Positions 1-10,857 of a DNA stretch of 64,000 bases are shown here, one piece after another. Position numbers and translations under genes: made by a program. This stretch comes from Algoriphagus lutimaris (GTDB lineage: Bacteria; Bacteroidota; Bacteroidia; Cytophagales; Cyclobacteriaceae): contig NZ_JAFIDJ010000001.1 of assembly GCF_017051705.1 (NCBI RefSeq), forward strand, positions 2,137,786-2,201,785, in the 5' to 3' direction. Under the pieces are notes generated by a model. It did no database searches. It was not told where the DNA came from and saw nothing but the letters and a program-made list of their open reading frames with translations. Numbering within the stretch: the first letter of the stretch is position 1; each line of letters begins with the position of its first letter.

Positions 1-1
1 T

Positions 2-160
2 ATCATCTTTGTTTCTGTTGATGAAAATGGAAACCCCAAAAAAGTCAAACCATGGGTACCGCAGACCGATCAAGAAAAGAAGCTGGAAGAATATGCTACA
101 AGATTAAAAACGCTGAGGGAAACCATTCATAATGAAATGCGCCCCTTCTTTAATGAATAA
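2..160 (+). CDS. C-terminal fragment of an acyl-CoA thioesterase (hotdog family), cut by the window start
   Basis: Fifty-two codons and a TAA stop remain of a gene that begins before the window. The visible residues start IIFVSVDENGNPKKVKPWVP and run into a charged helical tail. The pattern of a final beta strand FVSVDENG followed by K/P-rich residues, then P-x-T-x-x-E-K-x-x-x-E, is typical of the C-terminus of YciA-type bacterial acyl-CoA thioesterases, which hydrolyse acyl-CoA to free acid and CoA in the cytoplasm. The catalytic part of the hotdog fold is outside the window, so the family call rests on the tail alone. The gene converges on the DUF808 gene and shares a terminator hairpin with it. 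Confidence 0.6.
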   Translation: MIFVSVDENGNPKKVKPWVPQTDQEKKLEEYATRLKTLRETIHNEMRPFFNE

Positions 161-163
161 TAA

Positions 164-197
164 AACAATTTAGGCTCCAGAAGGAGCCTAAATTGTT
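164..197. terminator. Bidirectional rho-independent terminator between convergent genes
   Basis: A perfect inverted repeat: left arm AACAATTTAGGCTCC, loop AGAA, right arm GGAGCCTAAATTGTT. The 15-bp stem lies directly after the thioesterase stop and overlaps the stop codon of the minus-strand DUF808 gene by two bases. A run of A bases precedes it (160-165), which would be a U-tract on the minus-strand transcript, so termination is most convincing in that direction. Confidence 0.75.
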
Positions 198-1071
198 AAC
201 GTGCTTTCTTTTTAAACAACTTAAATACTGATTCAAATATTCCAAAAGCCACAAAACCTATGAATAAGCCGATTAGAATCTCTTTAATGATCGAGGGCCA
301 AGATGGAAATAAATGGTGGAAATATTCGATGTTGTGAACGAAAATTCCCCCTGAAACCAAGATCAAGGCTATCGTCCCAATCACTCCCATACTTTTAATC
401 ACCTTAGGCAAAGCTTTGACTAAAACCTTCCCAACTTGATCAGAGAAACTATTTTCCTCCTCATTCAATGCTATTAATTTAAAGCCAAATTCATCCATTC
501 TTACGATCAGTGCCACAATCCCATATACTCCTACGGTAGCAATTAATGCAATAATAGACACCACTATAATTTGGTTTAAGATGGGTTCCCCTACTACCGT
601 ACCCAAAGCTATGATGATGATTTCTACAGAGAGAATAAAGTCAGTGAAGATGGCAGACTTAATTTTCTCCTTTTCAAGTTTCAGTATTTCTTCTTCTGTA
701 AGATTTTCTGCTAAAGAAACCACTTTCTTGTGTTCATGAGGCACTAAATATTCATAGATTTTTTCAGCTCCTTCAAAAGCCAAATAAACACCTCCAATCA
801 CCAATATGACTGTGACAGCAATAGGAAGGAAGGCACTTAATAAAAAGGCGACAGGAAGAATAATCAATTTATTCAGAAGGGATCCTTTGGTAATAGCCCA
901 TAAAACTGGAAGCTCACGATCAGAGACAAAACCAGAGGCCTTCTCTGCATTTACAGCCAAATCATCTCCTAAGATTCCGGCAGTTTTTTTCGCAGCAACT
1001 TTACTCATCACTGCGACGTCATCCATCAAAGTGGCAATATCATCCAGTAAAGCAAATAATCCTGAAGCCAT
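196..1071 (-). CDS. DUF808 (YedI-like) inner-membrane protein
   Basis: A 291-residue membrane protein of the DUF808/YedI family; function unknown. The N-terminus MASGLFALLDDIATLMDDVA, followed by KVAAKKTAGILGDDLAVNA and a DRELPV segment, is the family signature. Several hydrophobic segments follow (about 66-102, 145-185 and 222-285), with a Lys-rich cytoplasmic tail at the end. Length matches the family. It lies 73 bases downstream of the GH20 gene on the same strand, but nothing suggests a shared job. The start is the ATG at 1071; the preceding bases show no Shine-Dalgarno sequence, as is usual in this phylum. Confidence 0.9.
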   Translation of the reverse strand: MASGLFALLDDIATLMDDVAVMSKVAAKKTAGILGDDLAVNAEKASGFVSDRELPVLWAITKGSLLNKLIILPVAFLLSAFLPIAVTVILVIGGVYLAFEGAEKIYEYLVPHEHKKVVSLAENLTEEEILKLEKEKIKSAIFTDFILSVEIIIIALGTVVGEPILNQIIVVSIIALIATVGVYGIVALIVRMDEFGFKLIALNEEENSFSDQVGKVLVKALPKVIKSMGVIGTIALILVSGGIFVHNIEYFHHLFPSWPSIIKEILIGLFIGFVAFGIFESVFKLFKKKAR

Positions 1072-1144
1072 ACTTTTAACTAATCAAATTTGAAATTCCT
1101 CATTAAGCTTGTGAAGATAACGCTCCATCAAAGTCTTCCAAAAA

Positions 1145-3181
1145 CTATTCTTTTATCTTTTCTAAAAATAAATCTTCCACGTAAAACTGCCAGTCAGAAA
1201 ATCTCTTGGCTTGATTCGCCAAATGCACATGATGATCCTGATCCAAAACATAGTCATCTGGTTTATTTAATGACCGTGTTTTGCCATATACTTTTTCCAG
1301 TTCTGATTCAATTGAATTCCATTTTGCTTCCATACCTATTAATTCTGCTTTCGCAATATTTCTTTCCTCACCACTAGGATGGTCTAGTTTAGCCAATGTG
1401 ATCAATGCCTGATTAGTAAATTGAACTACTTTTGCTACTTGTTCATAGGCCTCTAAGTTGTATTTATTTCGTTTTGCTACTTTTTTGGAAGCCTCTATTT
1501 TGGATAATACCTCCTCTACAACTTTTAGATTCTCGGCTGCTTTAGAAACTCTATCTTGATACTTTTCTGTCCAAGTACCTAGTGATTCCAGATCTGGCAT
1601 TTCGATAACAGCTTCCTTAATAGGATCTTCTATATTCCTTAACCTGTTTCGGTCTTTGCCATCTAGCAATGCATTCTTCCAAAAGGCCACGGGACCTTCC
1701 AGACTTTCTACAAATGCAAATTCCTCAGACACCAATTCTGGTCCAAACATTCGTTGTCTAAAGGCAGTATGAAGCTCATCATCTGATCTTTTTTCCCCTG
1801 ACCAGGTGTATTCTGCAAACGTAGCAATCCCTCGTTGGTAAAGTTCAAATAACGGTGAATCATCATCCCATAAAGTCAAAAGTAGCCCATCTGCTTCATT
1901 ATCGATGGAGCTTAGAGCAAAATCACGAATGTTAGCGGTATTGCTATTTTCAAGTGGCATTAAATTCCATCGTGTTTGACCTGCAGTTGCGCCCATTACT
2001 TGAAATCCATTTTCAGTAAACCACTTCATAGCTTTATCATTCCCTGGTGACTCAGGCATGCTGTAATTCCAACGCATGTACACGCAATTTTTAGGGAATA
2101 AATCCACAAACCTATTTAGGTTGATTTCATTCTTTGCCCAAATACTATCCACTTGGGCAGCGGTAAGTTTTGAATTATAAATTGAACTATATACACCGGC
2201 GTTTTTCAAAGGCATATCATCCCAAAAAATCGGTGTTAAACCTCGGTCTTCTGCATATTTACTTACCTTATTTAACCAAATAAGCTGAAGCTCAAGCGGA
2301 GACTTTCCACTATTCCTTCCAGTAGTATGTACCTCATCTCCACCTACGTGTAAATAAGTGGCATGGGTAAATGCTTTCAAAGCATCGGTGTACAAATCAA
2401 ATTGTACCTCATAAGTTTTTTCATTTAGTGGGTTGAACGCCCAATCGCTGGCAGGATCATCTCTCAACTCCTCATATTCAGGATGCTTTAAAATAAAGGA
2501 TGCATGTCCTAAACCTTGGACCAAAGGTGAAATTCGAATATTCCTAGCCATCGCATAATCTGAAATTGCTTTCCAGTCCGCTATGGAAAAGGCATCAGAA
2601 GAGGCTACAACAGGTTGAAGTTCATATCCTAATTTATCCTCAATTTCAATGATAATCCCATTAATTTTTAAAGCCGCCAGTCTATCCATCAATTCATAGT
2701 AATACTCTTTCTGCTCCAAATGATGTTTCACATCCAACTGGATGGCTCGATATGCCAATGCTGGTTCATCAATAATCTCCACCATAGGCAAATAGGCTTC
2801 TTGATCCTCCGCATCTTGGGTAATCTGATCCAAGGTCATCAACCCATACCAAAGACCTGCTTCCGAATTGGATTGTATAAAAATCTCATTGGAAGTAATA
2901 GAAAGTTGATATCCTTCATTTTTCAATTTCAAAGAAGAGTTCAGCTCCAATTCAATGGAACCAGCATCAAAGACCTCCAATTTTCCTCCCGAAGTAAATT
3001 CACCTTTTGCCTTTTCCAAATCCCCCCTAATGGATGATGGATCTAAAGAGGATGCCCCGCTGAAATCAGCACGGGCAGGAATAGGAAGAAGATTGAAATT
3101 TGCCTCCGTATTGAGTTTTGTCTGACAAGCAGCAACAGCTGCTAGAATAAGGAATAGGTAAATTAATCTGGTGAACTTCAT
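1145..3181 (-). CDS. Glycoside hydrolase family 20 lipoprotein (beta-N-acetylhexosaminidase type)
   Basis: A 678-residue lipoprotein with the lipobox VAAC at residues 16-19. Residues about 30-140 look like the GH20b accessory domain, ending in the segment YQLSIT..I.I.S.SEAGLWYGLMTLDQ. The GH20 barrel begins near residue 143 (YRAIQLDVKHHLEQKEYY). The hallmark HVGGDE at 278-283 carries the Asp282-Glu283 pair, in which Glu is the general acid and Asp supports substrate-assisted catalysis through the N-acetyl group. The C-terminal 150 residues are helical and charged. The family removes terminal GlcNAc or GalNAc from glycans; the lipid anchor places it in the envelope. No SusC/SusD pair is near, so this is not part of a recognisable PUL. 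The substrate cannot be read from the sequence. Confidence 0.9.
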   Translation of the reverse strand: MKFTRLIYLFLILAAVAACQTKLNTEANFNLLPIPARADFSGASSLDPSSIRGDLEKAKGEFTSGGKLEVFDAGSIELELNSSLKLKNEGYQLSITSNEIFIQSNSEAGLWYGLMTLDQITQDAEDQEAYLPMVEIIDEPALAYRAIQLDVKHHLEQKEYYYELMDRLAALKINGIIIEIEDKLGYELQPVVASSDAFSIADWKAISDYAMARNIRISPLVQGLGHASFILKHPEYEELRDDPASDWAFNPLNEKTYEVQFDLYTDALKAFTHATYLHVGGDEVHTTGRNSGKSPLELQLIWLNKVSKYAEDRGLTPIFWDDMPLKNAGVYSSIYNSKLTAAQVDSIWAKNEINLNRFVDLFPKNCVYMRWNYSMPESPGNDKAMKWFTENGFQVMGATAGQTRWNLMPLENSNTANIRDFALSSIDNEADGLLLTLWDDDSPLFELYQRGIATFAEYTWSGEKRSDDELHTAFRQRMFGPELVSEEFAFVESLEGPVAFWKNALLDGKDRNRLRNIEDPIKEAVIEMPDLESLGTWTEKYQDRVSKAAENLKVVEEVLSKIEASKKVAKRNKYNLEAYEQVAKVVQFTNQALITLAKLDHPSGEERNIAKAELIGMEAKWNSIESELEKVYGKTRSLNKPDDYVLDQDHHVHLANQAKRFSDWQFYVEDLFLEKIKE

Positions 3182-3379
3182 TTAGGGTTTATTTATTAAA
3201 GGGAAAAAGTTTTTCATTTCAAGAAACGAAAATATAGAAAAATTGCCCAGTTTACCTCTTACTTTCAGTAAAAGCAGTTCCTTTCTGATTATTTTTTGGA
3301 GAAATCAACTTGTTCCTGAACTAAATACATGATCGGCATTTTTTATTGAGCATTTTTATTTAATTTTTAGATTAACCTT

Positions 3380-3397
3380 ATGGTAATAAAATACCAT
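3380..3397. promoter_or_regulatory. Short dyad in the divergent GH20/GntP intergenic region
   Basis: ATGGTA and TACCAT flank a 6-base spacer, 28 bases before the GntP start and in the 243-base region between divergent genes. The size and place suit an operator for a dimeric repressor, but six-base AT-rich arms are also expected by chance. No consensus -7 element was found next to it. Confidence 0.25.
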
Positions 3398-3424
3398 CTA
3401 CCCAAAAAATAACCCAGTATCTAC

Positions 3425-4756
3425 ATGATTACCCTCCTGATTATTCTGGTGGCTCTAGCTTTTATAATGGTAGCCATCGTTAAATTTGACATTCATCCCT
3501 TTCTCGCATTATTCGTCGGAGCTATTTTTTATGGCTTATTATCTGGAATGTCTACTGATCTTATTCTAAAATCTATTTCTGATGGATTTGGAGGGGTTTT
3601 GGGAAGTATAGGCCTGTTGATTCTATTAGGAGTCATGATCGGAACATTTTTGGAGAAAACAGGAGGGGCTTTGGTAATCGCTCAAAAGATTTTATCGTGG
3701 ATCGGAGAAAAAAGAGTGATTTCTGCCATGATGTTTAGCGGATATATCCTGTCAATTCCTGTATTTGGAGACAGTACTTTCATCATGATGAACCCCATCA
3801 GCAAATCTCTATCACTGAAGGGGAAAGTTCCTTATGCTGCCACCACGATTGCTTTGGCTTTGGGTGCTACTGCCTCCCATTCGTTAGTTCCTCCTACTCC
3901 AGGACCTATTGCCACAGCTGGCATTTATGAGGCAGATTTAGGCATGGTGATTTTCTGGGGCCTTATCGTCAGTTTAATCACTTTGATACCCAGTTATCTA
4001 TTTGTAAAAAAGGTAGTTTCTAAATTTCCTCTTCAACCAAAGTTTGCAGTTATAAATCCTGAAAATGAACTAAAGAACACCCCAACTCCTTTTAAATCTT
4101 TCTTGCCAATAATTATTCCTTTGGTATTGATTGTGATGGCTTCTATCGCCAAATACCCAACCCAACCTTTCGGAGACAATTTCTTTACAGACATCATCCT
4201 ATTTTTGGGAAGTCCAGTGATCGCTTTACTTTTAGGGACTTTTTTATCCTTTACATTACCTGCTAAATACGACAAGAAATTACTCAGTTCAAGCGGTTGG
4301 ATTGGCGAGGCCATATTGATCGCTGCCCCGGTTATTTTGATCACAGGAGCCGGAGGAGTTTTTGGAAAAATGCTTCAAAATTCAGGAATTGGAGATTTGG
4401 TAAGTTCTAGCTTAAGTGGGGCAAGCTGGGGAATTTTCCTGCCATTTTTAATCGCCTTTTCTTTGAAAACGGCCCAAGGATCCTCCACAGTAGCCATGAT
4501 TACCACGGCTTCGATCGTCGCTCCATTACTTGGGTCCCTAGGACTAGATACCGAAACAATGAGAGTTTTTGCAGTATTGGCCACGGGAGCAGGAGCAATG
4601 GCCGTTTCCCATGCGAATGATAGTTTTTTCTGGGCAGTCACCCAACTTTCAGGCTTGTCCATTAAACAGGGAAACCAATCCCATAGTCTAGGTACTTTCA
4701 TCATGTCGATCACAGCGATTTCAATGATCTATTTGATCTCATTATTTGTAGTTTAA
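3425..4756 (+). CDS. GntP-family permease (gluconate:H+ symporter type)
   Basis: A 443-residue polytopic membrane protein with about twelve hydrophobic segments. The blocks ILLGVMIGTFLEKTGGA, GYILSIPVFGDSTFI and ATASHSLVPPTPGPIATAG are characteristic of GntP permeases, which import gluconate and related sugar acids with protons. Which acid is carried cannot be told from the sequence; other members carry glycerate, fructuronate or serine. Its stop overlaps the start of the deacetylase gene (TAATG at 4754-4758), so the two are probably translated together. No gluconokinase gene is nearby. Confidence 0.92.
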   Translation: MITLLIILVALAFIMVAIVKFDIHPFLALFVGAIFYGLLSGMSTDLILKSISDGFGGVLGSIGLLILLGVMIGTFLEKTGGALVIAQKILSWIGEKRVISAMMFSGYILSIPVFGDSTFIMMNPISKSLSLKGKVPYAATTIALALGATASHSLVPPTPGPIATAGIYEADLGMVIFWGLIVSLITLIPSYLFVKKVVSKFPLQPKFAVINPENELKNTPTPFKSFLPIIIPLVLIVMASIAKYPTQPFGDNFFTDIILFLGSPVIALLLGTFLSFTLPAKYDKKLLSSSGWIGEAILIAAPVILITGAGGVFGKMLQNSGIGDLVSSSLSGASWGIFLPFLIAFSLKTAQGSSTVAMITTASIVAPLLGSLGLDTETMRVFAVLATGAGAMAVSHANDSFFWAVTQLSGLSIKQGNQSHSLGTFIMSITAISMIYLISLFVV

Positions 4757-5580
4757 TGGGTCTTCCTTTGTATCAAATGACACGAAGCTCAAAACCTTTG
4801 CTCCTAACCTTTCTATTCTTTGGGTGTTGCTTATTTTCTCTTGATGCACAAATTTTAAAAAAGCCTATTCCGGATAAATTGATCATCCTCACTTTTGATG
4901 ATGCTCCTGCAAGTCATTATTCAGTAGTAGCTCCGATGTTAAAAAAATATGGCTTTGAAGGTACTTTTTTTGTCTGTGAGTTTCCCCCCAATTCCAAAGA
5001 CAGTACACTATACATGAATTGGAGACAAATCCAGGCTTTGGACCAGCAAGGTTTTGAAATTGGAAATCATACACATAATCACGCCAATATCAGCAAGTTG
5101 ACACAAGAGGAATTCCATGCACAACTTGCGTATATTGAGCATAAATGTGATTCCTTAGGAATTCAAAAGATTACAAATTTTGCCTATCCAGGATATGGAC
5201 TCAATACACAAGCCTTGGTTTTTTTGCAAGAAAGAAATTACCACTTTGCCAGAGCCGGAGGAAGTAGAGCCTATGATCCATTAACAGATCATCCTTTTTT
5301 AATTCCAAGCTGGGCAACAAATGAATCAAATAAGACAGAAATTATTCAAGCACTTGATCAAGCTAAAAACGGGCATATCGTCGTTCTCACCATACATGGT
5401 GTGCCAGATATAGAACATCCTTGGGTGAATACTCCAATAGAATTATTTAAAGAGTACTTGGACTACCTCAAAAAACATGATTTTCAAGTGATCTCCATGG
5501 GAGGTTTAGAAGAATATGTGGATTTTGAACAGGCAATGACTCAATTGAGGCCAGATTATTCCAAAAAACTCAATAATTAA
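4756..5580 (+). CDS. Exported polysaccharide deacetylase (NodB homology domain)
   Basis: A 274-residue protein. TFDD at 46-49 and HTHNH at 105-109 supply the metal triad Asp49, His105, His109 of carbohydrate esterase family 4, and His214 (TIHGV) is in place for the later catalytic motif. These enzymes remove acetyl groups from N-acetylglucosamine polymers or peptidoglycan. The usual RPPYG motif is replaced by YPGYG. The ATG overlapping the GntP stop was chosen because of the TAATG coupling; Met8 (4777) would give a cleaner signal peptide (TRSSKPLLLTFLFFG... ending before Ala-Gln), so either start is possible. It is the only gene coupled to the permease. Confidence 0.87.
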   Translation: MGLPLYQMTRSSKPLLLTFLFFGCCLFSLDAQILKKPIPDKLIILTFDDAPASHYSVVAPMLKKYGFEGTFFVCEFPPNSKDSTLYMNWRQIQALDQQGFEIGNHTHNHANISKLTQEEFHAQLAYIEHKCDSLGIQKITNFAYPGYGLNTQALVFLQERNYHFARAGGSRAYDPLTDHPFLIPSWATNESNKTEIIQALDQAKNGHIVVLTIHGVPDIEHPWVNTPIELFKEYLDYLKKHDFQVISMGGLEEYVDFEQAMTQLRPDYSKKLNN

Positions 5581-5582
5581 AA

Positions 5583-5607
5583 AGGGCGACCTTTGAATGG
5601 CCGCCCT
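5583..5607. terminator. Terminator hairpin between convergent deacetylase and katG genes
   Basis: Arms AGGGCGACC and GGCCGCCCT pair with one A-C mismatch around a 7-base loop, and ACTTTT follows on the plus strand. It fills the 54-base gap between two convergent stop codons. The T-tract is short, so strength is uncertain. Confidence 0.55.
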
Positions 5608-5634
5608 ACTTTTAAGTGAATTAATTAACACGCT

Positions 5635-8270
<2,636 letters not shown>

Positions 8271-8634
8271 ATGTCTCTACCACTCATAATTTTAGCCGTT
8301 GCCCTGGCTGTCGGCTTCATGCTGGTAAGTATTTTTAATCGCTTCGTCCGAAACAAAAACACCGTCAAAGATGCTTGGAGTAATATTGATGTGGCCTTGA
8401 AAAGAAGGTATGATTTGATTCCCAACTTAGTCGAAACAGTCAAGGGTTATGCTGCTCATGAGCAGAAAACCGTTGAGAAAGTGATTCAGGCAAGAAATGC
8501 TGCCATGGCTGTTCCCTTCGGGGAAATCAATCAACAAATCAACAATGGTTAGTTCCCCTTCAAGTTCTGGAAGCTCCGCCGGTGGTGGCTCTTTTGGTGG
8601 TGGTTTCGGAGGAGGCGGAGGTGGAAGCTGGTAA
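8271..8634 (+). pseudogene. Deletion fusion: N-terminal half of lemA joined to the C-terminal tail of a TPM/YgcG-type protein
   Basis: From the ATG at 8271 the reading frame gives a normal LemA start: one transmembrane segment, then NRFVRNKNTVKDAWSNIDVA and KRRYDLIPNLVETVKGYAAH, but it stops at 8550-8552 after 93 residues, about half the usual LemA length. Immediately after, in another frame (8545-8634), the DNA encodes SSGSSAGGGSFGGGFGG and ends in GGSW, the Gly-rich C-terminus typical of TPM-domain (YgcG-like) membrane proteins that usually follow lemA. The simplest reading is a deletion removing the rest of lemA and nearly all of the following gene, with the junction near 8545. The truncated protein may still be made but is probably non-functional. 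Confidence 0.8.
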
Positions 8635-8757
8635 TTGTAAACTTAAATGAGACTTTTCCTTTAAATTTCTGAATCAGCATCGTATCATCTACCATTGATA
8701 ACCTTCTCAATATGATTAATTACTTAAATTTAATCCCTTAAAATCTCTTCAAATAGA

Positions 8758-9411
8758 ATGTTAAAAGCATTATTAATTACAACACTTATCCTTTTTTACT
8801 CTTGGAATCTTACATTTCAAGATCCTCCAAAAATTCTAATCATTGGCGATTCCATTTCTATTGGCTACACCCCTTTTGTCAAAGAGAAATTCGGGGATGC
8901 TGCCATTGTAAAACATAATCCCGGAAATGCTCAGCACACTGGAACTGGACTAGAAAAGATTGAGGAATGGATTGGGGATGAAGATTGGGACATCATTCAA
9001 ATCAATTGGGGCTTATGGGATTTATGTTACCGACACCCTGATTCTAAAGTCTATGGAAACAGGGATAAAGTAAACGGAACGCTAACCTATTCATTGGAAG
9101 AATATAAATCGAACTTAGACTCGATAGTTTCAAAAATCAAGAAAATTTCAGATGCCAAAATAATTTTTGTCACCACTACTTATGTCCCGGAAAACGAAGC
9201 TGGAAGATTTAAGAAAGACCCTAAGAGATATAATAAGGTGGCAAAAACCGTCATAAAAAAGCAGGGCGTTTTGATCAATGACATTTATAAACCTTCAATT
9301 ACCATTCATAATAACTTTGGGATTGGAGACGATGACGTACATTATACTCCAGAAGGATACGAGCAATTAGGATCGATTGTATATGAATTTCTGAATAAAG
9401 AAATTCAATAA
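8758..9411 (+). CDS. Exported SGNH/GDSL-family hydrolase
   Basis: A 217-residue protein with a hydrophobic N-terminus (residues 3-18) suited to a signal peptide. IIGDSIS carries the nucleophile Ser32 of block I; Asn83 in QINWG is in the region of the oxyanion Asn; Asp192-x-x-His195 in GDDDVHYTPEGY completes the catalytic dyad. Families with this fold hydrolyse acyl or acetyl esters of lipids or carbohydrates. The substrate is unknown. It is flanked by a decayed locus upstream and an unrelated reductase downstream, so context does not help. Confidence 0.85.
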   Translation: MLKALLITTLILFYSWNLTFQDPPKILIIGDSISIGYTPFVKEKFGDAAIVKHNPGNAQHTGTGLEKIEEWIGDEDWDIIQINWGLWDLCYRHPDSKVYGNRDKVNGTLTYSLEEYKSNLDSIVSKIKKISDAKIIFVTTTYVPENEAGRFKKDPKRYNKVAKTVIKKQGVLINDIYKPSITIHNNFGIGDDDVHYTPEGYEQLGSIVYEFLNKEIQ

Positions 9412-9496
9412 TTGAAATTTTAGAAAAACCTATTCCTCTCTATCTTTTTGATTCATTCGAACCACTTTTTGTAAAACAATTGGTCAATAAATTACT

Positions 9497-10039
9497 ATGA
9501 AAAACAGTGTCTTTATAGCAACCAGTTTGGATGGATTTATAGCTGGAAAAAATAATGAACTCGATTGGCTTTCAACTTTTCCAGAAATTGATGACATCAA
9601 CACCGGATTTGATGATTTCACTTCACAGGTAGATGCGTTATTGATGGGAAAAAACACGTTTGAAATTGTAGCTGGTTTTGAAGGAGAATGGTTTTACAAG
9701 AAACCAGTATTCGTCTGGAGCAACTCCACCCCTGAATTACCATCCAAATTTCAAGGAAAAGCATTTCTAGTTAAAGGCACTTTGAAAGAAGTCCTTTCAC
9801 AGATCCATAAACAAGGTTATAAAAATCTTTATATCGATGGAGGTAAGACCATTCAAAGCTTTTTGAAGGAAGATTTGATTGATGAAATGATCATCACCAC
9901 CATACCAGTGCTTTTGGGAGGAGGTATTCCCCTCTTCGAAGATCTTCCAAAACAATTGGTGTTTACTTGTAAAAAAACCACCCTATTTTTAGATAAGGTG
10001 GTTCAAAATCATTTTGTAAGATTGAGGGAAACTACCTAG
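9497..10039 (+). CDS. Dihydrofolate reductase family protein (RibD C-terminal-like)
   Basis: A 180-residue cytoplasmic protein of the DHFR/RibD-C superfamily. Diagnostic segments are the start VFIATSLDGFIAG, DALLMGKNTFE, the nucleotide-binding LYIDGGKTIQSFL and TTIPVLLGGGIPLF. Such stand-alone proteins are NADPH-binding reductases of unknown substrate; they are neither the folate enzyme FolA nor the bifunctional RibD. Its last 8 bases overlap the 3' end of the convergent SDR gene, leaving no room for a terminator between them. Confidence 0.9.
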   Translation: MKNSVFIATSLDGFIAGKNNELDWLSTFPEIDDINTGFDDFTSQVDALLMGKNTFEIVAGFEGEWFYKKPVFVWSNSTPELPSKFQGKAFLVKGTLKEVLSQIHKQGYKNLYIDGGKTIQSFLKEDLIDEMIITTIPVLLGGGIPLFEDLPKQLVFTCKKTTLFLDKVVQNHFVRLRETT

Positions 10040-10823
10040 CGGTCCAGCCTCCATCTACAGTTACCATCGACCCTACCATATAGTTGCTGGCATCTGATGC
10101 CAAGAAAATTGCGGCTCCTTGGATCTCTTTCAATTCTCCCCACCTACCTAGAGCGGTGGCCCCAACAATAAACTTTTTCCCTTCTTCGGTATCTGCAATT
10201 GGTAAATTCATTTCTGTTAAAAATGGCCCTGGGCAAATTGCATTCACATTGATATTAAATGGAGCAAATTCCAATCCCAAAGCTCGGGTCATTTGAACGA
10301 CGGCACCTTTGCTTGAGGTGTAAGGTGTCCTGTTTGCCAGTCCAACCAATCCCAAAGTACTCGCCAAATTGATGATGCTGCCACTTTTCGCAGCCTTCAT
10401 ATAGGGGGTCACCGCCCGGCAGCAAAGCCAAGTGCCAGTAACATTGATATCCATTACTTTTTGAAAATCTGCTAAAGTCAACTCATCGATAGCTCCTCTG
10501 ATATTAATCCCTGCTGAATTGATCAATATATCTATTCTTCCAAACGCTTCTATTGCAGCTTTTGCCATCGCAATGGTTTGATCTTCCTTCACCACATCCG
10601 CTTGAAAAGCGATCGCTTTTACCCCATATATTTTAGAAATTTCATCTGCTGCAATTTGGCCTTCGTCTAAAGTCCTACTGACAAGCATCACATTTGCGCC
10701 AGCACTCGCCAAACCCGCTGCCATCGCTTGTCCCAGTCCTTTGGATCCACCGGTAATGATTGCTGCTCGTCCTTTCAGATCAAAAAGTTTTATCCCTGGT
10801 AATTCACTTACTGAAGTATTCAT
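10032..10823 (-). CDS. Short-chain dehydrogenase/reductase, FabG/gluconate-5-dehydrogenase-like
   Basis: A 263-residue classical SDR. TGGSKGLG (24-31) is the TGxxxGxG cofactor motif, NSAG follows at 102-105, Asn127 is present, and Ser155, Tyr168 and Lys172 form the catalytic set (YTSSK). The C-terminus VGSMVTVDGGW is typical. Close families oxidise sugar acids or polyols, or reduce keto groups. It is the third gene of a minus-strand operon, 34 bases after the TIM-barrel gene, which suggests a role in the same oxidation pathway; the substrate is inferred only in class. Confidence 0.9.
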   Translation of the reverse strand: MNTSVSELPGIKLFDLKGRAAIITGGSKGLGQAMAAGLASAGANVMLVSRTLDEGQIAADEISKIYGVKAIAFQADVVKEDQTIAMAKAAIEAFGRIDILINSAGINIRGAIDELTLADFQKVMDINVTGTWLCCRAVTPYMKAAKSGSIINLASTLGLVGLANRTPYTSSKGAVVQMTRALGLEFAPFNINVNAICPGPFLTEMNLPIADTEEGKKFIVGATALGRWGELKEIQGAAIFLASDASNYMVGSMVTVDGGWTAR

Positions 10824-10857
10824 AGTTTAATGTTTTAATTATTTTTTTGATTTTGGA

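Noticed and set aside
1090-1377. Plus-strand open frame over the GH20 gene end and the gap at 1072-1144
   Set aside because: It lies antisense to the clear GH20 coding frame, has no start context and no protein-family character.
8545-8634. Gly-rich small peptide as a new gene
   Set aside because: Its ...GGGSFGGG...GGSW composition is the known tail of TPM-type proteins, so it is the end of a deleted neighbour, not a new small protein.
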